DNA of 54,182 nt from Pantoea conspicua (GCF_002095315.1 NZ_MLFN01000024.1:1-54182), one strand, 5' to 3'. Positions 8,610 to 21,221 are shown, counted from the first letter of the stretch. The notes: a model not told the origin generated them from the sequence alone. Numbers and translations: made by a program.

Positions 8610-10057
8610 ATGAAAAGGCTAAACCGTCACGACTTTCCGGGTGCGGTCTATCGCGACCGGGTGATCCAGTTCGGCGAAGGGAACTTTCTGCGCGCCTTTA
8701 TAGACTGGCAGATTGACTGGCTTAACGAACATCAGGCACCGATGCCGGGATCGTGGTGGTGCGGCCGCGTAACCGTGAGGTCAGCGACAGCCTGAATCAG
8801 CAGGATGGTCTCTACACCACGCTGATTCGCGGCCTGAACGACCAGGGCGAGTCGGTGAGCGAAACCCGGCTGATTCGGAGTCTGAACCGCGAGATCCAGC
8901 CATATCAGCAGTTCGGGGATTTTATGGCGCTGGCGCACAACCCCGATCTGCGCATGGTGTTTTCCAATACCACCGAGGCGGGTATCGCCTTTGTTGGCAC
9001 GGATCAACTCACCGACCAGCCTGCCAGCAGTTTCCCAGGCAAACTGACGCAGCTGCTGTGGGCGCGCTATTCCCACTTCGGGGGCGCCAGTGACAAGGGC
9101 TGGCTGGTGGTGCCGTGCGAGCTGATTGACCATAACGGCGACACGCTGCGTGAGATGGTGCTGCGCTATGCCGATCACTGGCATCTGCCGTCAGAATTTA
9201 AAACCTGGATTCATCAGCACTGTGCTTTCTACAACACGCTGGTCGACCGCATCGTCACCGGCTTCCCGGCCGAAAGCGCAGAGATTGAGGCGGAACTGGG
9301 TTACGAAGATCGTTATCTGGTGGCGGGTGAAGTCTACTACCAGTTTGTAATTCAGGGGCCGTCGGCGCTGTTTACCGAGCTGAAGCTGAACGCGCTGGCA
9401 CCGCAGGTGCGCCATGTCGATGACATTGCGCCCTATAAAGCGCAGAAAGTGGCGATCCTCAACGGCGCGCACACCGCGATGGTACCGGTGGCGTTTCTCG
9501 CCGGGCTGGAGAGCGTCGGTGAGGCGATGGACGATCCGGCGGTTGCCGGTTTCGTGGAGGGGCTGCTGCGTGACGAAGTGATCCCGACGCTCGACCTGCC
9601 CACGAGCGAGCTACACGCTTTTGCTGATGCAGTGCAGCGTCGGTTCCGCAATCCGTTTATTCGCCATGCGCTGTTGTCGATTGCGCTGAATGGCATGACA
9701 AAATTCCGCACCCGGCTGCTGACGCCGTTGCTGGCAGCGCATCAGCAAAACGGCGAATGGCCAACCCGCATGACCTTCGCGCTGGCAGCGCTGATCGCTT
9801 TTTATCGCGGCGAATCGGCAGAAAAAAGCTGGCCGCTGCAGGATGATGCACACTGGCTGCAGCGCTACGCCGAAGGGTGGACGGCGTTGCAGGCGGATCA
9901 GATTACACCGGAGCAACTGGTGCAGAGCGTACTAAGCGATGCGCAACACTGGGGCGAAGATTTAACCCAGCGACCCGGACTGGTGGCTGTGGTGACCCGA
10001 CACCTGCAAAATATCATCGCCCACGGAATGCGTGAGGCGCTGAGTCAACTGAGATAA
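8610..10057 (+). pseudogene. uxaB: Tagaturonate reductase UxaB, one-base frameshift
   Basis: Altronate oxidoreductase reducing D-tagaturonate to D-altronate with NADH. The N-terminal part (8610 onward, [20 protein letters not shown], then GEGNFLRAF) and the main part (from about 8741 to 10057, including 'VVVRP', 'GLYTTLIRGL', 'FSNTTEAGI' and 'ALNGMTKFRTR') are in different frames. Restoring one C in the CC at 8739-8740 rejoins the frames as [13 protein letters not shown]. The rest is full length. Either a sequencing indel or a real recent mutation. In E. coli uxaB is unlinked to uxaCA; here it is between uxaC and uxaA (gap 4 bp to uxaA). Confidence 0.9.
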
Positions 10058-10061
10058 CGCT

Positions 10062-11552
10062 ATGCAAGACGCAATTAAAATACATTCCCGCGACAACGTC
10101 GCCGTGGCGTTGCGTGACTTAGACGCTGGCGCCAGCATCGAGGTCTCTGCGCTCTCCGTGGCGCTGCAACAGGCGGTCGGGCGTGGGCATAAGTTTGCCC
10201 TGCAGCCGATCGCTCAGGGCGAGCTGGTGATCAAATATGGTTTACCGATCGCCCATGCAACCCAGCCGATCGTGGCGGGTGAGCTGATCCATTCACAGAA
10301 TGCCCGAACCAACCTCAGCGATCTGGATCAGTATCAGTATCTGCCAGACTTCGTGACCATTCCGCCACAGCCGGGCGATCGCGAAGTGCAGATCTATCGT
10401 CGCGCGAACGGCGAGGTCGGTATCCGCAATGAGTTGTGGATCCTGCCGACTGTCGGTTGCGTCAATGGCATTGCCCGTCAGATCCTGCAGCGTTTCCTGA
10501 AAGAGACGCAGCAGGCGGAAGATATTGATGGTGCCTTCCTGTTCAGCCACACGTTCGGCTGTTCTCAGCTGGGCCAGGATCATGAAAATACCCGTACCAT
10601 GCTGCAAAACATGGTGCGGCACCCGAACGCGGGCGCGGTGCTGGTGATTGGGCTCGGCTGCGAGAACAATCAGGTTGATGCGTTTCGCGACACACTTGGG
10701 GTGTTTGAAAGCGACCGGGTTGAATTCATGGTCTGCCAGCAGCATGACGACGAAGTGGAAGCCGGGGTGGAGCGCCTGCATGCGCTGTATGAAAAAATGC
10801 GCCATGACCAGCGTGAGCCAGGCAAACTCAGCGAGCTGAAATTCGGTCTGGAGTGTGGCGGCTCAGATGGTTTTTCGGGAATTACCGCCAATCCGTTGCT
10901 GGGACGCTTCTCTGATCAGATGATCGCCAACGGCGGCACCACCGTGCTGACTGAAGTGCCGGAGATGTTTGGCGCGGAACGCATTCTGATGAGCCGCTGC
11001 CGCGACGAGGCGATCTTCGGTAAAACGGTAGCGATGATCAACGACTTCAAGCAGTACTTTATCGATCATCAGCAGCCGATCTATGAAAATCCGTCACCGG
11101 GTAATAAAGCGGGCGGCATCACCACGCTGGAAGAGAAGTCACTCGGCTGCACCCAGAAAACGGGGCAGAGCCAGGTGGTGGATGTGCTGAAGTATGGTGA
11201 ACGGCTGAAAACGCCGGGCCTCAATCTGCTGAGCGCGCCAGGCAACGATGCGGTGGCCACCAGTGCGCTGGCGGGTGCCGGCTGTCATATGGTGCTGTTC
11301 AGCACCGGGCGCGGCACGCCCTATGGCGGGTTTGTCCCGACAGTGAAGCTGGCAACCAACACGCCGCTGGCTGAGAAAAAACCGCACTGGATCGATTTTG
11401 ATGCCGGACGACTGATTGTTGGCATGAGCATGGATCAGATGCTGGAAGATTTCGTGGATACCATTGTAGCGATTGCCAATGGTCAGCTCACCAACAACGA
11501 AAAGAACGACTTCCGCGAGCTGGCGATCTTCAAAAGTGGGGTAACGCTGTAA
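10062..11552 (+). CDS. uxaA: Altronate dehydratase UxaA
   Basis: 496-residue UxaA/GarD-family hydratase dehydrating D-altronate to 2-keto-3-deoxygluconate. It shows the N-terminal SAF-like domain (about residues 1-100) and the large catalytic region with 'GLECGGSDGFSGITANP', 'AGGITTLEEKSLGC' and 'FSTGRGTPYGGFVPT', all typical. The cysteines in these segments likely bind iron. Last gene of the uxa operon, followed by a 240-bp structured region and a strong terminator. Confidence 0.96.
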   Translation: MQDAIKIHSRDNVAVALRDLDAGASIEVSALSVALQQAVGRGHKFALQPIAQGELVIKYGLPIAHATQPIVAGELIHSQNARTNLSDLDQYQYLPDFVTIPPQPGDREVQIYRRANGEVGIRNELWILPTVGCVNGIARQILQRFLKETQQAEDIDGAFLFSHTFGCSQLGQDHENTRTMLQNMVRHPNAGAVLVIGLGCENNQVDAFRDTLGVFESDRVEFMVCQQHDDEVEAGVERLHALYEKMRHDQREPGKLSELKFGLECGGSDGFSGITANPLLGRFSDQMIANGGTTVLTEVPEMFGAERILMSRCRDEAIFGKTVAMINDFKQYFIDHQQPIYENPSPGNKAGGITTLEEKSLGCTQKTGQSQVVDVLKYGERLKTPGLNLLSAPGNDAVATSALAGAGCHMVLFSTGRGTPYGGFVPTVKLATNTPLAEKKPHWIDFDAGRLIVGMSMDQMLEDFVDTIVAIANGQLTNNEKNDFRELAIFKSGVTL

Positions 11553-11556
11553 AAAA

Positions 11557-11736
11557 GCGATCTGATAAAGTGCGGGTTGCTTGAGATCGCGGATAAAGTC
11601 CGGCTCAGTGGCGGTGAGACTGAGCTGGCGAAGGGAACACGGTCAGATCGGAAAGTCGCAAAGGCCGTCATCCATGACACGCTCGGCCCGCGCCATCCAT
11701 GGCGCGGGACGCTTTCCTCCTCTGCCCGTGTTCCCT
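11557..11736. other. Dense nested inverted repeats after uxaA (candidate ncRNA or intergenic repeat)
   Basis: No gene fits the 291 bp between uxaA and sstT, but the segment is packed with stems: 11557-11563/11584-11590 (7 bp), 11603-11609/11619-11625 (7 bp), a long-range perfect 11-bp pair 11632-11642/11726-11736 enclosing 11650-11655/11712-11717 (6 bp) and 11687-11696/11699-11708 (10 bp palindrome). The enclosed pairs nest without conflict, giving a branched fold. It could be a structured 3'-UTR, a small RNA ending at the terminator at 11798-11825, or a copy of a genus-specific intergenic repeat. Confidence 0.5.
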
Positions 11737-11797
11737 ACGCGTTGAGTTATTCGTTGCGGCTGGGCTAACCCTGATATTGGCGTGCTAGCAGTCTGAA

Positions 11798-11834
11798 GCG
11801 ACCCGTAGTGATACTTGCGGGTCGCCTTTTTATT
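11798..11834 (+). terminator. Intrinsic terminator (uxaCBA 3' end or ncRNA end)
   Basis: Perfect 8-bp stem GCGACCCG/CGGGTCGC (11798-11805, 11818-11825) followed by CTTTTTATTTTT. Clear rho-independent terminator on the plus strand, 246 nt after the uxaA stop, meeting sstT tail to tail. Confidence 0.88.
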
Positions 11835-11843
11835 TTTACTGAA

Positions 11844-13076
11844 TCAGGCCCGGCTGGTTTCGCGTTCGGCTTCCGCCTGACAGACCGCGGCAGTAAACAT
11901 AATATCGGTAGAGGAGTTAAGGGCGGTTTCCGCCGAATCCTGCAATACACCGATAATAAAGCCGACCGCCACCACCTGCATCGCCAGATCGTTGGGGATA
12001 CCAAACATATTACAGGCCACCGGGATCAGCAGCAGTGAACCGCCTGCTACACCCGACGCGCCACAGGCACACAACGAAGCGACCAGGCTGAGCAGAATCG
12101 CGGTCGGGACATCAATGCTGATGCCCAGCGTATGTACTGCCGCCAGCGTCAATACCGTTATGGTTATCGATGCGCCCGCCATACTGATGGTTGCGCCCAG
12201 CGGAATGGAGACCGAATAGGTATCTTAATCCAGTCCCAGACGTTTCGCCAGCGCCATATTCACCGGAATATTGGCGGCTGAACTGCGGGTAAAGAAAGCG
12301 GTAACGCCACTTTCACGCAGGCAGGTAAACACCAGCGGATAAGGGTTGCGACGAATTTTGCTGAACACCAGCAGCGGATTGACCACCAGCGCCATCAGCA
12401 GCATGCAGCCGATTAACAGCGTCAGAAGATGAGCGTATTGCCACAATGCGCCAAAGCCGGTTGAGGCGAGAATCGAGGCCACCAGACCAAAAATACCCAC
12501 CGGCGCGCAGCGGATAACGCACCGTACCAGCCAGGTCACCGCATGAGACGCATCATTAAGTAAGGTGCGGGTGGTGTCACTGCTGTGACGAAACGCCAGT
12601 CCAAGACCCACCGCCCACACCAGAATGCCGATGTAGTTAGCGTTCATCAGTGCAGTGATCGGATTGGCTACCATGCTCATCAGCAGGCCACGAAGCACTT
12701 CAGTGATGCCGGAAGGCGGTGTGATTTCGGTGCTACCCGCCGCCAGAGTCAGCGTCTGCGGCACCAGATGGCTGAATACCACCGCCACCACGGCAGCGAA
12801 AAAAGTGCTCAGCAGATAGAGCACAATAATCGGCCGGATATTGCTTTTCTGACCCTGCTGGTGGTTGGCGATTGAGGCGATCACCAGCATCAGGACCAGC
12901 AGCGGTGCCACCGCTTTCAGCGCACTGACAAACAGTTCGCCCAGCAGCCCAACGGCCAGCGCCGCATCGCGAGAAATCCAGGCGAGCGCCACACCGGCGA
13001 TCAGCCCAACCATGATTTGCTTCACCAGGCTGCCTGTAAATAGCGCGCCCAGACGTGAGGAGAGAGTTTTCTGCAT
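11844..13076 (-). pseudogene. sstT: Serine/threonine:Na+ symporter SstT with in-frame TAA
   Basis: DAACS-family Na+-coupled serine/threonine importer. The reading frame from 13076 ends at a TAA (12225-12227, codon 284), but the same frame continues directly with '[18 protein letters not shown]' and on to the natural end at 11844, giving the expected total of about 410 codons (E. coli 414). So a single substitution (for example a Lys, Gln or Glu codon to TAA) truncates the protein before the last two membrane helices and the '[14 protein letters not shown]' substrate/Na+ segment. The product is probably non-functional unless the base is an error. Confidence 0.88.
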
Positions 13077-13275
13077 AGTATTTTCTATATTTTGTCGCGG
13101 ATGTAGTTTTAGCGGCGATGTTATGCATCAGCTAAAGCGGTTTGCCCGGCGGAGTATAAGGAAAAGAACGAATGAGAAAAGAGATAATTCTGCCAGTGTG
13201 GTGGATGTCGGGTTTTTATTATGCTGGATAGAGGAAGTGTGACAGAGGTATGAAATGTCGCTGCTGGTGGCGGCA

Positions 13276-13302
13276 AAATAAAAAAGGGGCATCCGCTGCC
13301 CC
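13276..13302 (-). terminator. alx terminator
   Basis: GGGGCA/TGCCCC stem (13286-13291, 13297-13302) right after the alx stop, followed on the minus strand by TTTTTTATTTT. Textbook intrinsic terminator. Confidence 0.88.
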
Positions 13303-13311
13303 TGTAGGTAA

Positions 13312-14280
13312 TTATGGTGCGATCTTGTTCTGGTCTCTTTTGCGGTTAACCCAGGCATTAATCATCAGGGTTGACGCCAGAATCAGGCCGACGACGCTCA
13401 GAGAGATACCGACCGGAATATGGTAGATATCGACAATCAGCATCTTAATACCGATGAACACCAGCACGATGGCCAGGCCATATTTCAGCATCGAGAAGCG
13501 CTCTGCCACGTTGGCAAGCAGGAAGTACATGGCACGCAAACCGAGAATCGCGAACAGGTTTGAGGTCAGCACGATAAACGGGTCAGTGGTCACGGCGAAG
13601 ATAGCGGGGATACTGTCGACGGCGAAGATGACATCGCTCAGTTCCACCATAATCAGCACCAGCAGCAGCGGTGTCGCAAACAGCACACCATTTTTGCGGG
13701 TGAAGAATTTCTCGCCATCGAGCGCGTCAGTCATGCGTAAGTGCTTACGCAACCAGCGCACCACCGGCTTGTCGCCCACCGCGTGATCGTCCTCTTTCGC
13801 CAGTGCCATTTTAATACCGGTAAACAGCAGGAATGCGCCGAAGACGTAGAGGATCCAGCTAAACTGCGTCACCAGCCAGCTGCCGGCGAAGATCATGATG
13901 GTACGCAGCACGATGGCGCCTAATACCCCGTAGATCAATACGCGACGTTGCAGGTTCGCCGGAATCGAGAAGTAGCTGAACAGCATTAACCAGACAAAGA
14001 CGTTATCCACTGCCAGCGCTTTTTCCAGCACATAGCCGGTGAGGAAGGCGAGGGTCTGGGTGTTAGCGACTTCGCGTCCGGCACTGCCTTCCAGATACCA
14101 CCAGAACGCGGCGCTGAACAACAGTGAAACTGACACCCAGATCAGCGACCAGACGGCGGCCTGTTTGAAAGTCATGGTTTGCGCGCCGCGGCGTCCCTGC
14201 AACAGCATGTCGATGGCCAGCATAATCAGCACCACAACCGCAAAGCTGCCCCAGAGTAGTGGCGTACCCACAGTTTGCAT
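13312..14280 (-). CDS. alx: TerC-family manganese exporter Alx
   Basis: 322-residue TerC-superfamily inner-membrane protein with about nine membrane helices. '[12 protein letters not shown]' and '[20 protein letters not shown]' carry the two conserved acidic metal-binding motifs. E. coli Alx is an alkaline- and Mn-induced protein implicated in Mn2+ efflux. The start is preceded by a yybP-ykoY riboswitch and its terminator hairpin, so expression should follow Mn2+ and pH. Confidence 0.95.
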   Translation of the reverse strand: MQTVGTPLLWGSFAVVVLIMLAIDMLLQGRRGAQTMTFKQAAVWSLIWVSVSLLFSAAFWWYLEGSAGREVANTQTLAFLTGYVLEKALAVDNVFVWLMLFSYFSIPANLQRRVLIYGVLGAIVLRTIMIFAGSWLVTQFSWILYVFGAFLLFTGIKMALAKEDDHAVGDKPVVRWLRKHLRMTDALDGEKFFTRKNGVLFATPLLLVLIMVELSDVIFAVDSIPAIFAVTTDPFIVLTSNLFAILGLRAMYFLLANVAERFSMLKYGLAIVLVFIGIKMLIVDIYHIPVGISLSVVGLILASTLMINAWVNRKRDQNKIAP

Positions 14281-14302
14281 ATTCGTATCCTGTCTGAAAA
14301 AT

Positions 14303-14335
14303 AAAAAAACGGCTGAAGTCAGAAGACGTCAGCCG
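14303..14335 (-). terminator. Riboswitch expression-platform terminator before alx
   Basis: Minus-strand stem of 11 bp with one mismatch (arms 14310-14320 and 14325-14335, 4-nt loop) followed by TTTTTTTATTTTT, located between the aptamer and the alx start. It would end transcription when the aptamer is in the OFF state. Confidence 0.85.
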
Positions 14336-14341
14336 CTTATT

Positions 14342-14500
14342 TTACTGTAAGCAAACCTCGCCTTCCGGCAAGGTCTCACTTACAACTCAGAACAGATTCC
14401 GGGTTGCCTGATGACCGGATGCTTTCGCAACGTAGTGACGATCAATCAGCTTACAAGTTACTCCCCTTTGCAGAGGCGTAAGTTACGGCTTAGCCGGTCA
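14342..14500 (-). ncRNA. yybP-ykoY manganese riboswitch (alx pH-responsive element)
   Basis: On the minus strand the leader contains the two hallmark sequences of the class: GGGGAGTAA (complement of 14458-14466) and GTGAGACCTTGCC (complement of 14367-14379), the latter starting a CCTTGCC/GGCGAGG hairpin. In E. coli the alx leader (PRE) is the founding member and responds to Mn2+ and alkaline pH. The terminator at 14303-14335 completes the switch. Limits of the aptamer are approximate. Confidence 0.88.
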
Positions 14501-14534
14501 GGAATCAATCATTGTCGTTAATATTTAGAAATAT

Positions 14535-15521
14535 TTACACTGCCTGCTGATCGGCTGGGAATTCCACGCCGGTCTGGCGGCGAATCTCAGTCAGCAGCGC
14601 GGCGGTAATGCGTGAAACCTCCAGTGCCGGATGGTCCACCTGTTGCTGCTCAATCAGCCGGAAAAAAGTCTCAGCTTCATACAGCATGGTATTGATATGC
14701 TGCGGCTGGCTCAGCGCCTGTTTTTCTGCGCCGCGCGGAATAAAGGTCAGTTTCTGACACTCGGAGAGTTTCTCGATCACCAGTGCACCCGCTTCGCCCT
14801 GAATTTCACTCGGCAGTGAAGAATCACTTACCTTGGAGTGCAGGATGGTCACGTCAAAATCGCCGTAGCTCAGCAGCACCACGCCGTGTGCGTCAACGCC
14901 GCTCTCCAGCAGCGTGGCCGTGGCCTGTACCCGCTGCGGTTCGCCCCACAGCGCCACCGCCGACGCCAGGCAGTAATAGCCGATATCCATAATCGAGCCG
15001 TTGGACCAGCGTGGATCAAAGGTGTTGGGATTCTCGCCGTTGAGATAGCGCGGGTAACGTGAGGAGTACTGACAGTAGCTCAGCAAGGCTTTACGCAACT
15101 TACCCACTTCAGGCAGCGCCTGTTGCAGCCGGATAAAGTTAGGCAGGCTGGCGGTTTTAAAGGCTTCAAACAGCACCACCTGATGCTGGCGGGCGCAGGC
15201 GATCATCGCTTCCGCCTCACGCAGATTCGAGGCCAGCGGTTTCTCACAAATCACATGTTTGCCGTGCGACATAAACAGCAGCGCCTGCTGGCAATGCAGG
15301 GCATTGGGACTGGCAAGATAGACCGCATCAATCTGCGGGCTGGCGGCCAGCGCCTCCAGCGAGGTAAAGGTCTGCTCACAGCGATAATCGTGGCTGAACG
15401 CCTCCGCCTGCTGCTGACTGCGCGAATAGACCGCACAGAGTTTCATTGCTCCGGTTTCATGAGCGGCATCAATAAACTGGCGTGTAATCCAATTTGTTCC
15501 CACAATGGCAAAACGAATCAC
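14535..15521 (-). CDS. ygjR: Gfo/Idh/MocA-family oxidoreductase YgjR
   Basis: 328-residue predicted NAD(P)-dependent dehydrogenase: Rossmann N-terminus 'IRFAIVGTNWITRQFIDAA', the EKPLASNL motif with the catalytic-type Lys, and a C-terminal GFO_IDH_MocA domain. The start is a GTG at 15521 with GGAGAG 6-7 nt upstream; it gives exactly the E. coli YgjR length, whereas the frame open to 15737 has no homologous extension. Substrate unknown. Confidence 0.92.
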   Translation of the reverse strand: MIRFAIVGTNWITRQFIDAAHETGAMKLCAVYSRSQQQAEAFSHDYRCEQTFTSLEALAASPQIDAVYLASPNALHCQQALLFMSHGKHVICEKPLASNLREAEAMIACARQHQVVLFEAFKTASLPNFIRLQQALPEVGKLRKALLSYCQYSSRYPRYLNGENPNTFDPRWSNGSIMDIGYYCLASAVALWGEPQRVQATATLLESGVDAHGVVLLSYGDFDVTILHSKVSDSSLPSEIQGEAGALVIEKLSECQKLTFIPRGAEKQALSQPQHINTMLYEAETFFRLIEQQQVDHPALEVSRITAALLTEIRRQTGVEFPADQQAV

Positions 15522-15667
15522 GTCATCTCTCCGGCAGAAGTAAAGCGGCAGAGTAACATCTCTCTGGCCGGGTGCAATGGGGCCGGGCGAGCAGGAGTGG
15601 ATCCTGCGATCCACATTCCAGTAATAAGGTGACGCGATGATTTTCAGGTACAAAACAGGGAGCGCAG

Positions 15668-17354
15668 GTGAAAGCAAGTAAGCACGCATTAAACTGGACC
15701 ACCTTACTGATCGCCATCCCGGTCGGGTGCGCGGCATCGCTGGTGACGCTGGCTTTTCGTGGCGTAATTGAGCTTATTAATCATCTGCTGTTCGCCAGTG
15801 GAGGCGAAATCACCGAATCGGTTCACGTCTGGCCGTGGATCTTCTGGCCGCTGCTGGTGGGCGGCGGCGGGGTGCTGGCGGGTTATTTTCTGCGCTACGC
15901 TGTCGCCATTGAGCAGCAACAGACGGTGAAGACCGACTACCTGGAGGTGATAAATGCCCGTCTCGACGCGGTTCCGACCAAAACCTCGCTTTTTCGCGCC
16001 TTATCCTCGATTGCCAGTATTGGCAGCGGCGCGTCAATAGGGAAAGAGGGGCCGATGGTGCAGCTGTCAGCACTGTGCGGCAGCGCGATTGGCCGGGTGC
16101 TACCGGCATCGCTTAACCTGAAAAACAGTGACGTCGTGGCGATGGCGGCGGCGGCGGGTCTGTCGTCGGTGTATCACGCGCCGCTGGCGTCAGCAATTTT
16201 GTAGCGGAAATCGCCTTCGGCATTTCCGCGCTGCAGCGGCTGATACCGCTGATTATCGCCTCGGCCGTGGCGGTGATGACCATGTGGTCGCTGGGCTTTC
16301 GCAGTGCGCTTTATCCGCTGGCGGAGGCCAGCTTCCGGATGGACCTCAGCAGCCTGATGATGACAGTGGTGATTGGTCTGGTTGCCGGCCTGGCCGGCTG
16401 GCTGCTGATCAAGCTGATTGCCCGCAGCAAGCGGCTGTTCAGCCGGGTAACCTCATTGCCGCTGCGGCTCGGGGCGGGCGGCTTTGCGGTCGGTTTACTG
16501 GCGCTGATCTCAACCGATATTCTCGGTAACGGTTATGAAGTGATCGTCAAAGTGATGGCGGGCCACTATCTGCTGCCAGGCCTGCTGCTGTTACTGTTGC
16601 TGAAGACGCTCGCCACCAGCCTGTCGGTCGGGTCGAATGCGGTCGGCGGCCTGTTTACCCCTTCATTGCTGATTGGCGCACTGCTGGGGGTGATTATCGC
16701 CAGCGGTGGGGCAGCGCTGCATTTGCCGTCTGGCAATGTGCTGCTCTATGCTGCGATTGGCATGGCAGCGGTGCTGGCCGCCGTCAGCCAGGCGCCGTTA
16801 ATGGCGATGCTGATGGTGCTGGAGATGACGCTCAACAGCAGTCTGCTGTTCCCGCTGATGATCGCCTCGGTGCTGGCATCGATGGTGGTCTACCGGCTGC
16901 AATCGACCAGTACCTATCCGGTGGTGAGCCATCACTTCAACCGCTCCGAAGCCAAATACGATTTCGATAATATGCGCATCGCAGAGCTGATCATCGCCGG
17001 CGCAGCGTTGCAGCCCCACGAATCGGTCGGCCAGGCGCTGGCGGTCAGCTCGCTGAAGCGGGAACGCTACGTCTATGTGATCAATGAAGGGGGGCGTTTC
17101 TGGGCGTGGTATCGATTCATGAGATTTCACGGCGGGTACTGGCGCAGGAGATCACCCTCGACTCACCGGTACAGTGCGTGATGGATGATGAGTTTCCGGT
17201 GATTTACCAGAACCAGAGTATGCGCGAAGGCTGGGAGGCATTTGCGGCGGTGACGCTGGAGCGGTTGCCGGTGCTGAACAATCCGCAGGAACGGCGCTTT
17301 CTCGGGGCGCTGACTAAAACCAGCCTGATTCAGAAAGCGCAGGAGTTTCTTTAA
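15668..17354 (+). pseudogene. ClC-family chloride channel/transporter with CBS region, two frameshifts
   Basis: ClcB-like membrane protein read in three segments: 15668-16204, about 16201-17100 and about 17097-17354. Adding one T to the run at 16197-16200 gives 'SAIFVAEIAFG', and adding one T to 17097-17099 gives 'GGRFLGVVSIHEIS'; both fit the family exactly. The gating-glutamate motif GKEGP ('GSGASIGKEGPMVQL') and the GGLFTPSL motif are present, followed by a C-terminal CBS-pair region. Start is GTG after GGGAGCG. About 560 residues if repaired. Both lesions are one-base losses in T runs, suggesting error rather than decay. Confidence 0.85.
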
Positions 17355-17854
17355 GCGGCGTTGCCGCGCATCGCCTGATCGGTCATCCAGAGGCGGGCGT
17401 CAAATTCGAGCTGGTGGTAATCGGGCTCCATGTGGCAGCAGAGCTGGTAGAACGCTTTATCGTGATCCTTCTCTTTCAGGTGCGCCAGCTCATGCACCAC
17501 GATCATCCGCAGAAACGGTTCCGGCGCGAGGCGGAAAAAGGTCGATATACGGATTTCGGCCTTGGCCTTCAGGTTGCCGCCCTGCACCCGCGAGATGGCG
17601 GTATGCAAACCCAGCGCATGCTTCATCACCTTGATCCTGTTATCCCAGATCACTTTACTGATCGGCGGGGCGTTGCGCATATAGCGGTTTTTCAGCGCCA
17701 GGGTGTAGTCATACAGCGCTTTATCACTCATCACATCGTGGGTGTCAGGATAACGCTGCTGCAGAAATGCGCCTAAACGCTGATGGGTGATCAACGTCTC
17801 AACCTGCTCAAGAATAGGGGCAGGATAACCCTGAAGGTAGATCAGTGAGGACAT
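17351..17854 (-). CDS. ygjP: M48-like metallopeptidase domain protein YgjP
   Basis: 167-residue YgjP/WLM-type protein with the zinc motif HELAH ('[17 protein letters not shown]') and the distal conserved His/Tyr region. Exactly the E. coli YgjP length with start [11 protein letters not shown] at 17854. Described in the literature as a UTP pyrophosphatase in one study; its peptidase activity is unproven. The stop overlaps the ClC gene stop by four bases (convergent), and it is divergent from rlmG with 82 bp between. Confidence 0.92.
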   Translation of the reverse strand: MSSLIYLQGYPAPILEQVETLITHQRLGAFLQQRYPDTHDVMSDKALYDYTLALKNRYMRNAPPISKVIWDNRIKVMKHALGLHTAISRVQGGNLKAKAEIRISTFFRLAPEPFLRMIVVHELAHLKEKDHDKAFYQLCCHMEPDYHQLEFDARLWMTDQAMRGNAA

Positions 17855-17936
17855 TAGGGATTCCCGGCGAAAGACAGTATACTGCGCCCCCTTTTTGGGG
17901 CGACAATCCATCAAAGTGTACCACGCCGGAGAATTC

Positions 17937-19054
17937 ATGAGCCAACTTGAACTGAACGATCGCACACTTATCCTGCATCGTTTCCCGCAGATGCGTGACG
18001 AAAGTCCATTACAAGCCTGGGATGCGGCTGATGAATATCTGTTGCAGCAGACGCTGCCCGAAGGCCCGGTGCTGGTGATGAACGACAGCTTTGGCGCGTT
18101 AACCTGCGCGCTGAATCCGCGCACCGTCTGGCACGTCAGCGACTCCTGGCTGAGCCAGCAGGCGACGCGGCAGAACCTGGCGTTAAACGCGCTGGACGAT
18201 GGTGAAGTCCATTTTCTCGATAGCCTGGCTGCGCTGCCCGCGGCCCCGGCCGCAGTGCTGATCAAGGTGCCGAAAACACTGGCGCTGCTGGAGCACCAGC
18301 TGCGCGCCATTCGTCAGGTCGCGACGCCAGAGACGGTGATCCTGGCCGCGGCGCGGGCCAAAGAGATCCATAATTCGACGCTGCAGCTGTTTGAGCAAAT
18401 CATCGGGGAAACCCGCACCTCGCTGGCGTGGAAAAAAGCGCGGCTGATTTACAGCCAGTTCACCCGTCCGGCGTTGCGTGACGCCGAACCGACGCTGGTC
18501 TGGCCGCTGGATGGTACCCCTTATCTGATTCACAACTACGCCAACGTATTTTCACGGTCGTCGCTGGATATTGGCGCGCGGCTGTTTGTGCAGCATCTGC
18601 CGGAAAATATTGAGGGTGAAATTGTCGATCTCGGTTGTGGTAACGGCGTGGTAGGCTGATGGCGCTGGAGCAGAACCCGCAGGCCGAAGTGCATTTCCTT
18701 GATGAATCTTATATGGCGGTCGCCTCCAGCCAGCGCAACGTTGAAGTGAACCGGCCTGAAGACCTGGCCCGCTGTCAGTTCCGCGTCAATAACGTGCTGA
18801 GCGGTTATCCTTCCGATCGGCTGCACGCGGTGCTGTGCAATCCGCCATTCCATCAGCAGCATGCCGTCACCGATCATCTGGCGTGGCAGATGTTCCGTGA
18901 TGCCAAACGCTGTCTGCAATATGGCGGCGAGTTGCGCATTGTCGGCAACCGCCACCTCGATTATCACCACAAACTGAAAAAGCTGTTTGGCAACTGCACG
19001 CTGATCGCCTCGAACCAGAAGTTCGTGGTGTTGCGTGCGGTGAAGATGCGCTAA
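17937..19054 (+). pseudogene. rlmG: 23S rRNA m2G1835 methyltransferase RlmG, one-base frameshift
   Basis: AdoMet-dependent methyltransferase modifying G1835 of 23S rRNA. The frame starting MSQLELNDR at 17937 stops at 18659 right after motif I '[12 protein letters not shown]'; the continuation '[22 protein letters not shown]', including the catalytic NPPF motif ('LCNPPFHQQ'), is in another frame to 19054. One extra C beside the C at 18656 restores 'GVVGLMALEQN'. Otherwise full length compared with E. coli. It ends flush against the fadH stop. Confidence 0.88.
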
Positions 19055-21082
<2,028 letters not shown>

Positions 21083-21221
21083 TCACGTCGAAGTGGTCGG
21101 ATGAGTTAACTTTAGCGGCTTCTGCGTTAAAAAAAAGTGAAAGGATGTCAGGGTGTGAGTGAAATCAAAAACAACCGGCCTGGCGGCGCAGCGTTGCCAG
21201 GTCCGGTCCGGTTTAACACGC

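Noticed and set aside
8739..8755. Programmed frameshifting in uxaB, the ClC gene or rlmG.
   Set aside because: No slippery heptamer or downstream pseudoknot pattern, and orthologues are single-frame; a lost homopolymer base is simpler.
12225..12227. Recoding (read-through) of the sstT stop.
   Set aside because: TAA is not a selenocysteine or pyrrolysine codon and no family member uses it; substitution or error is more likely.
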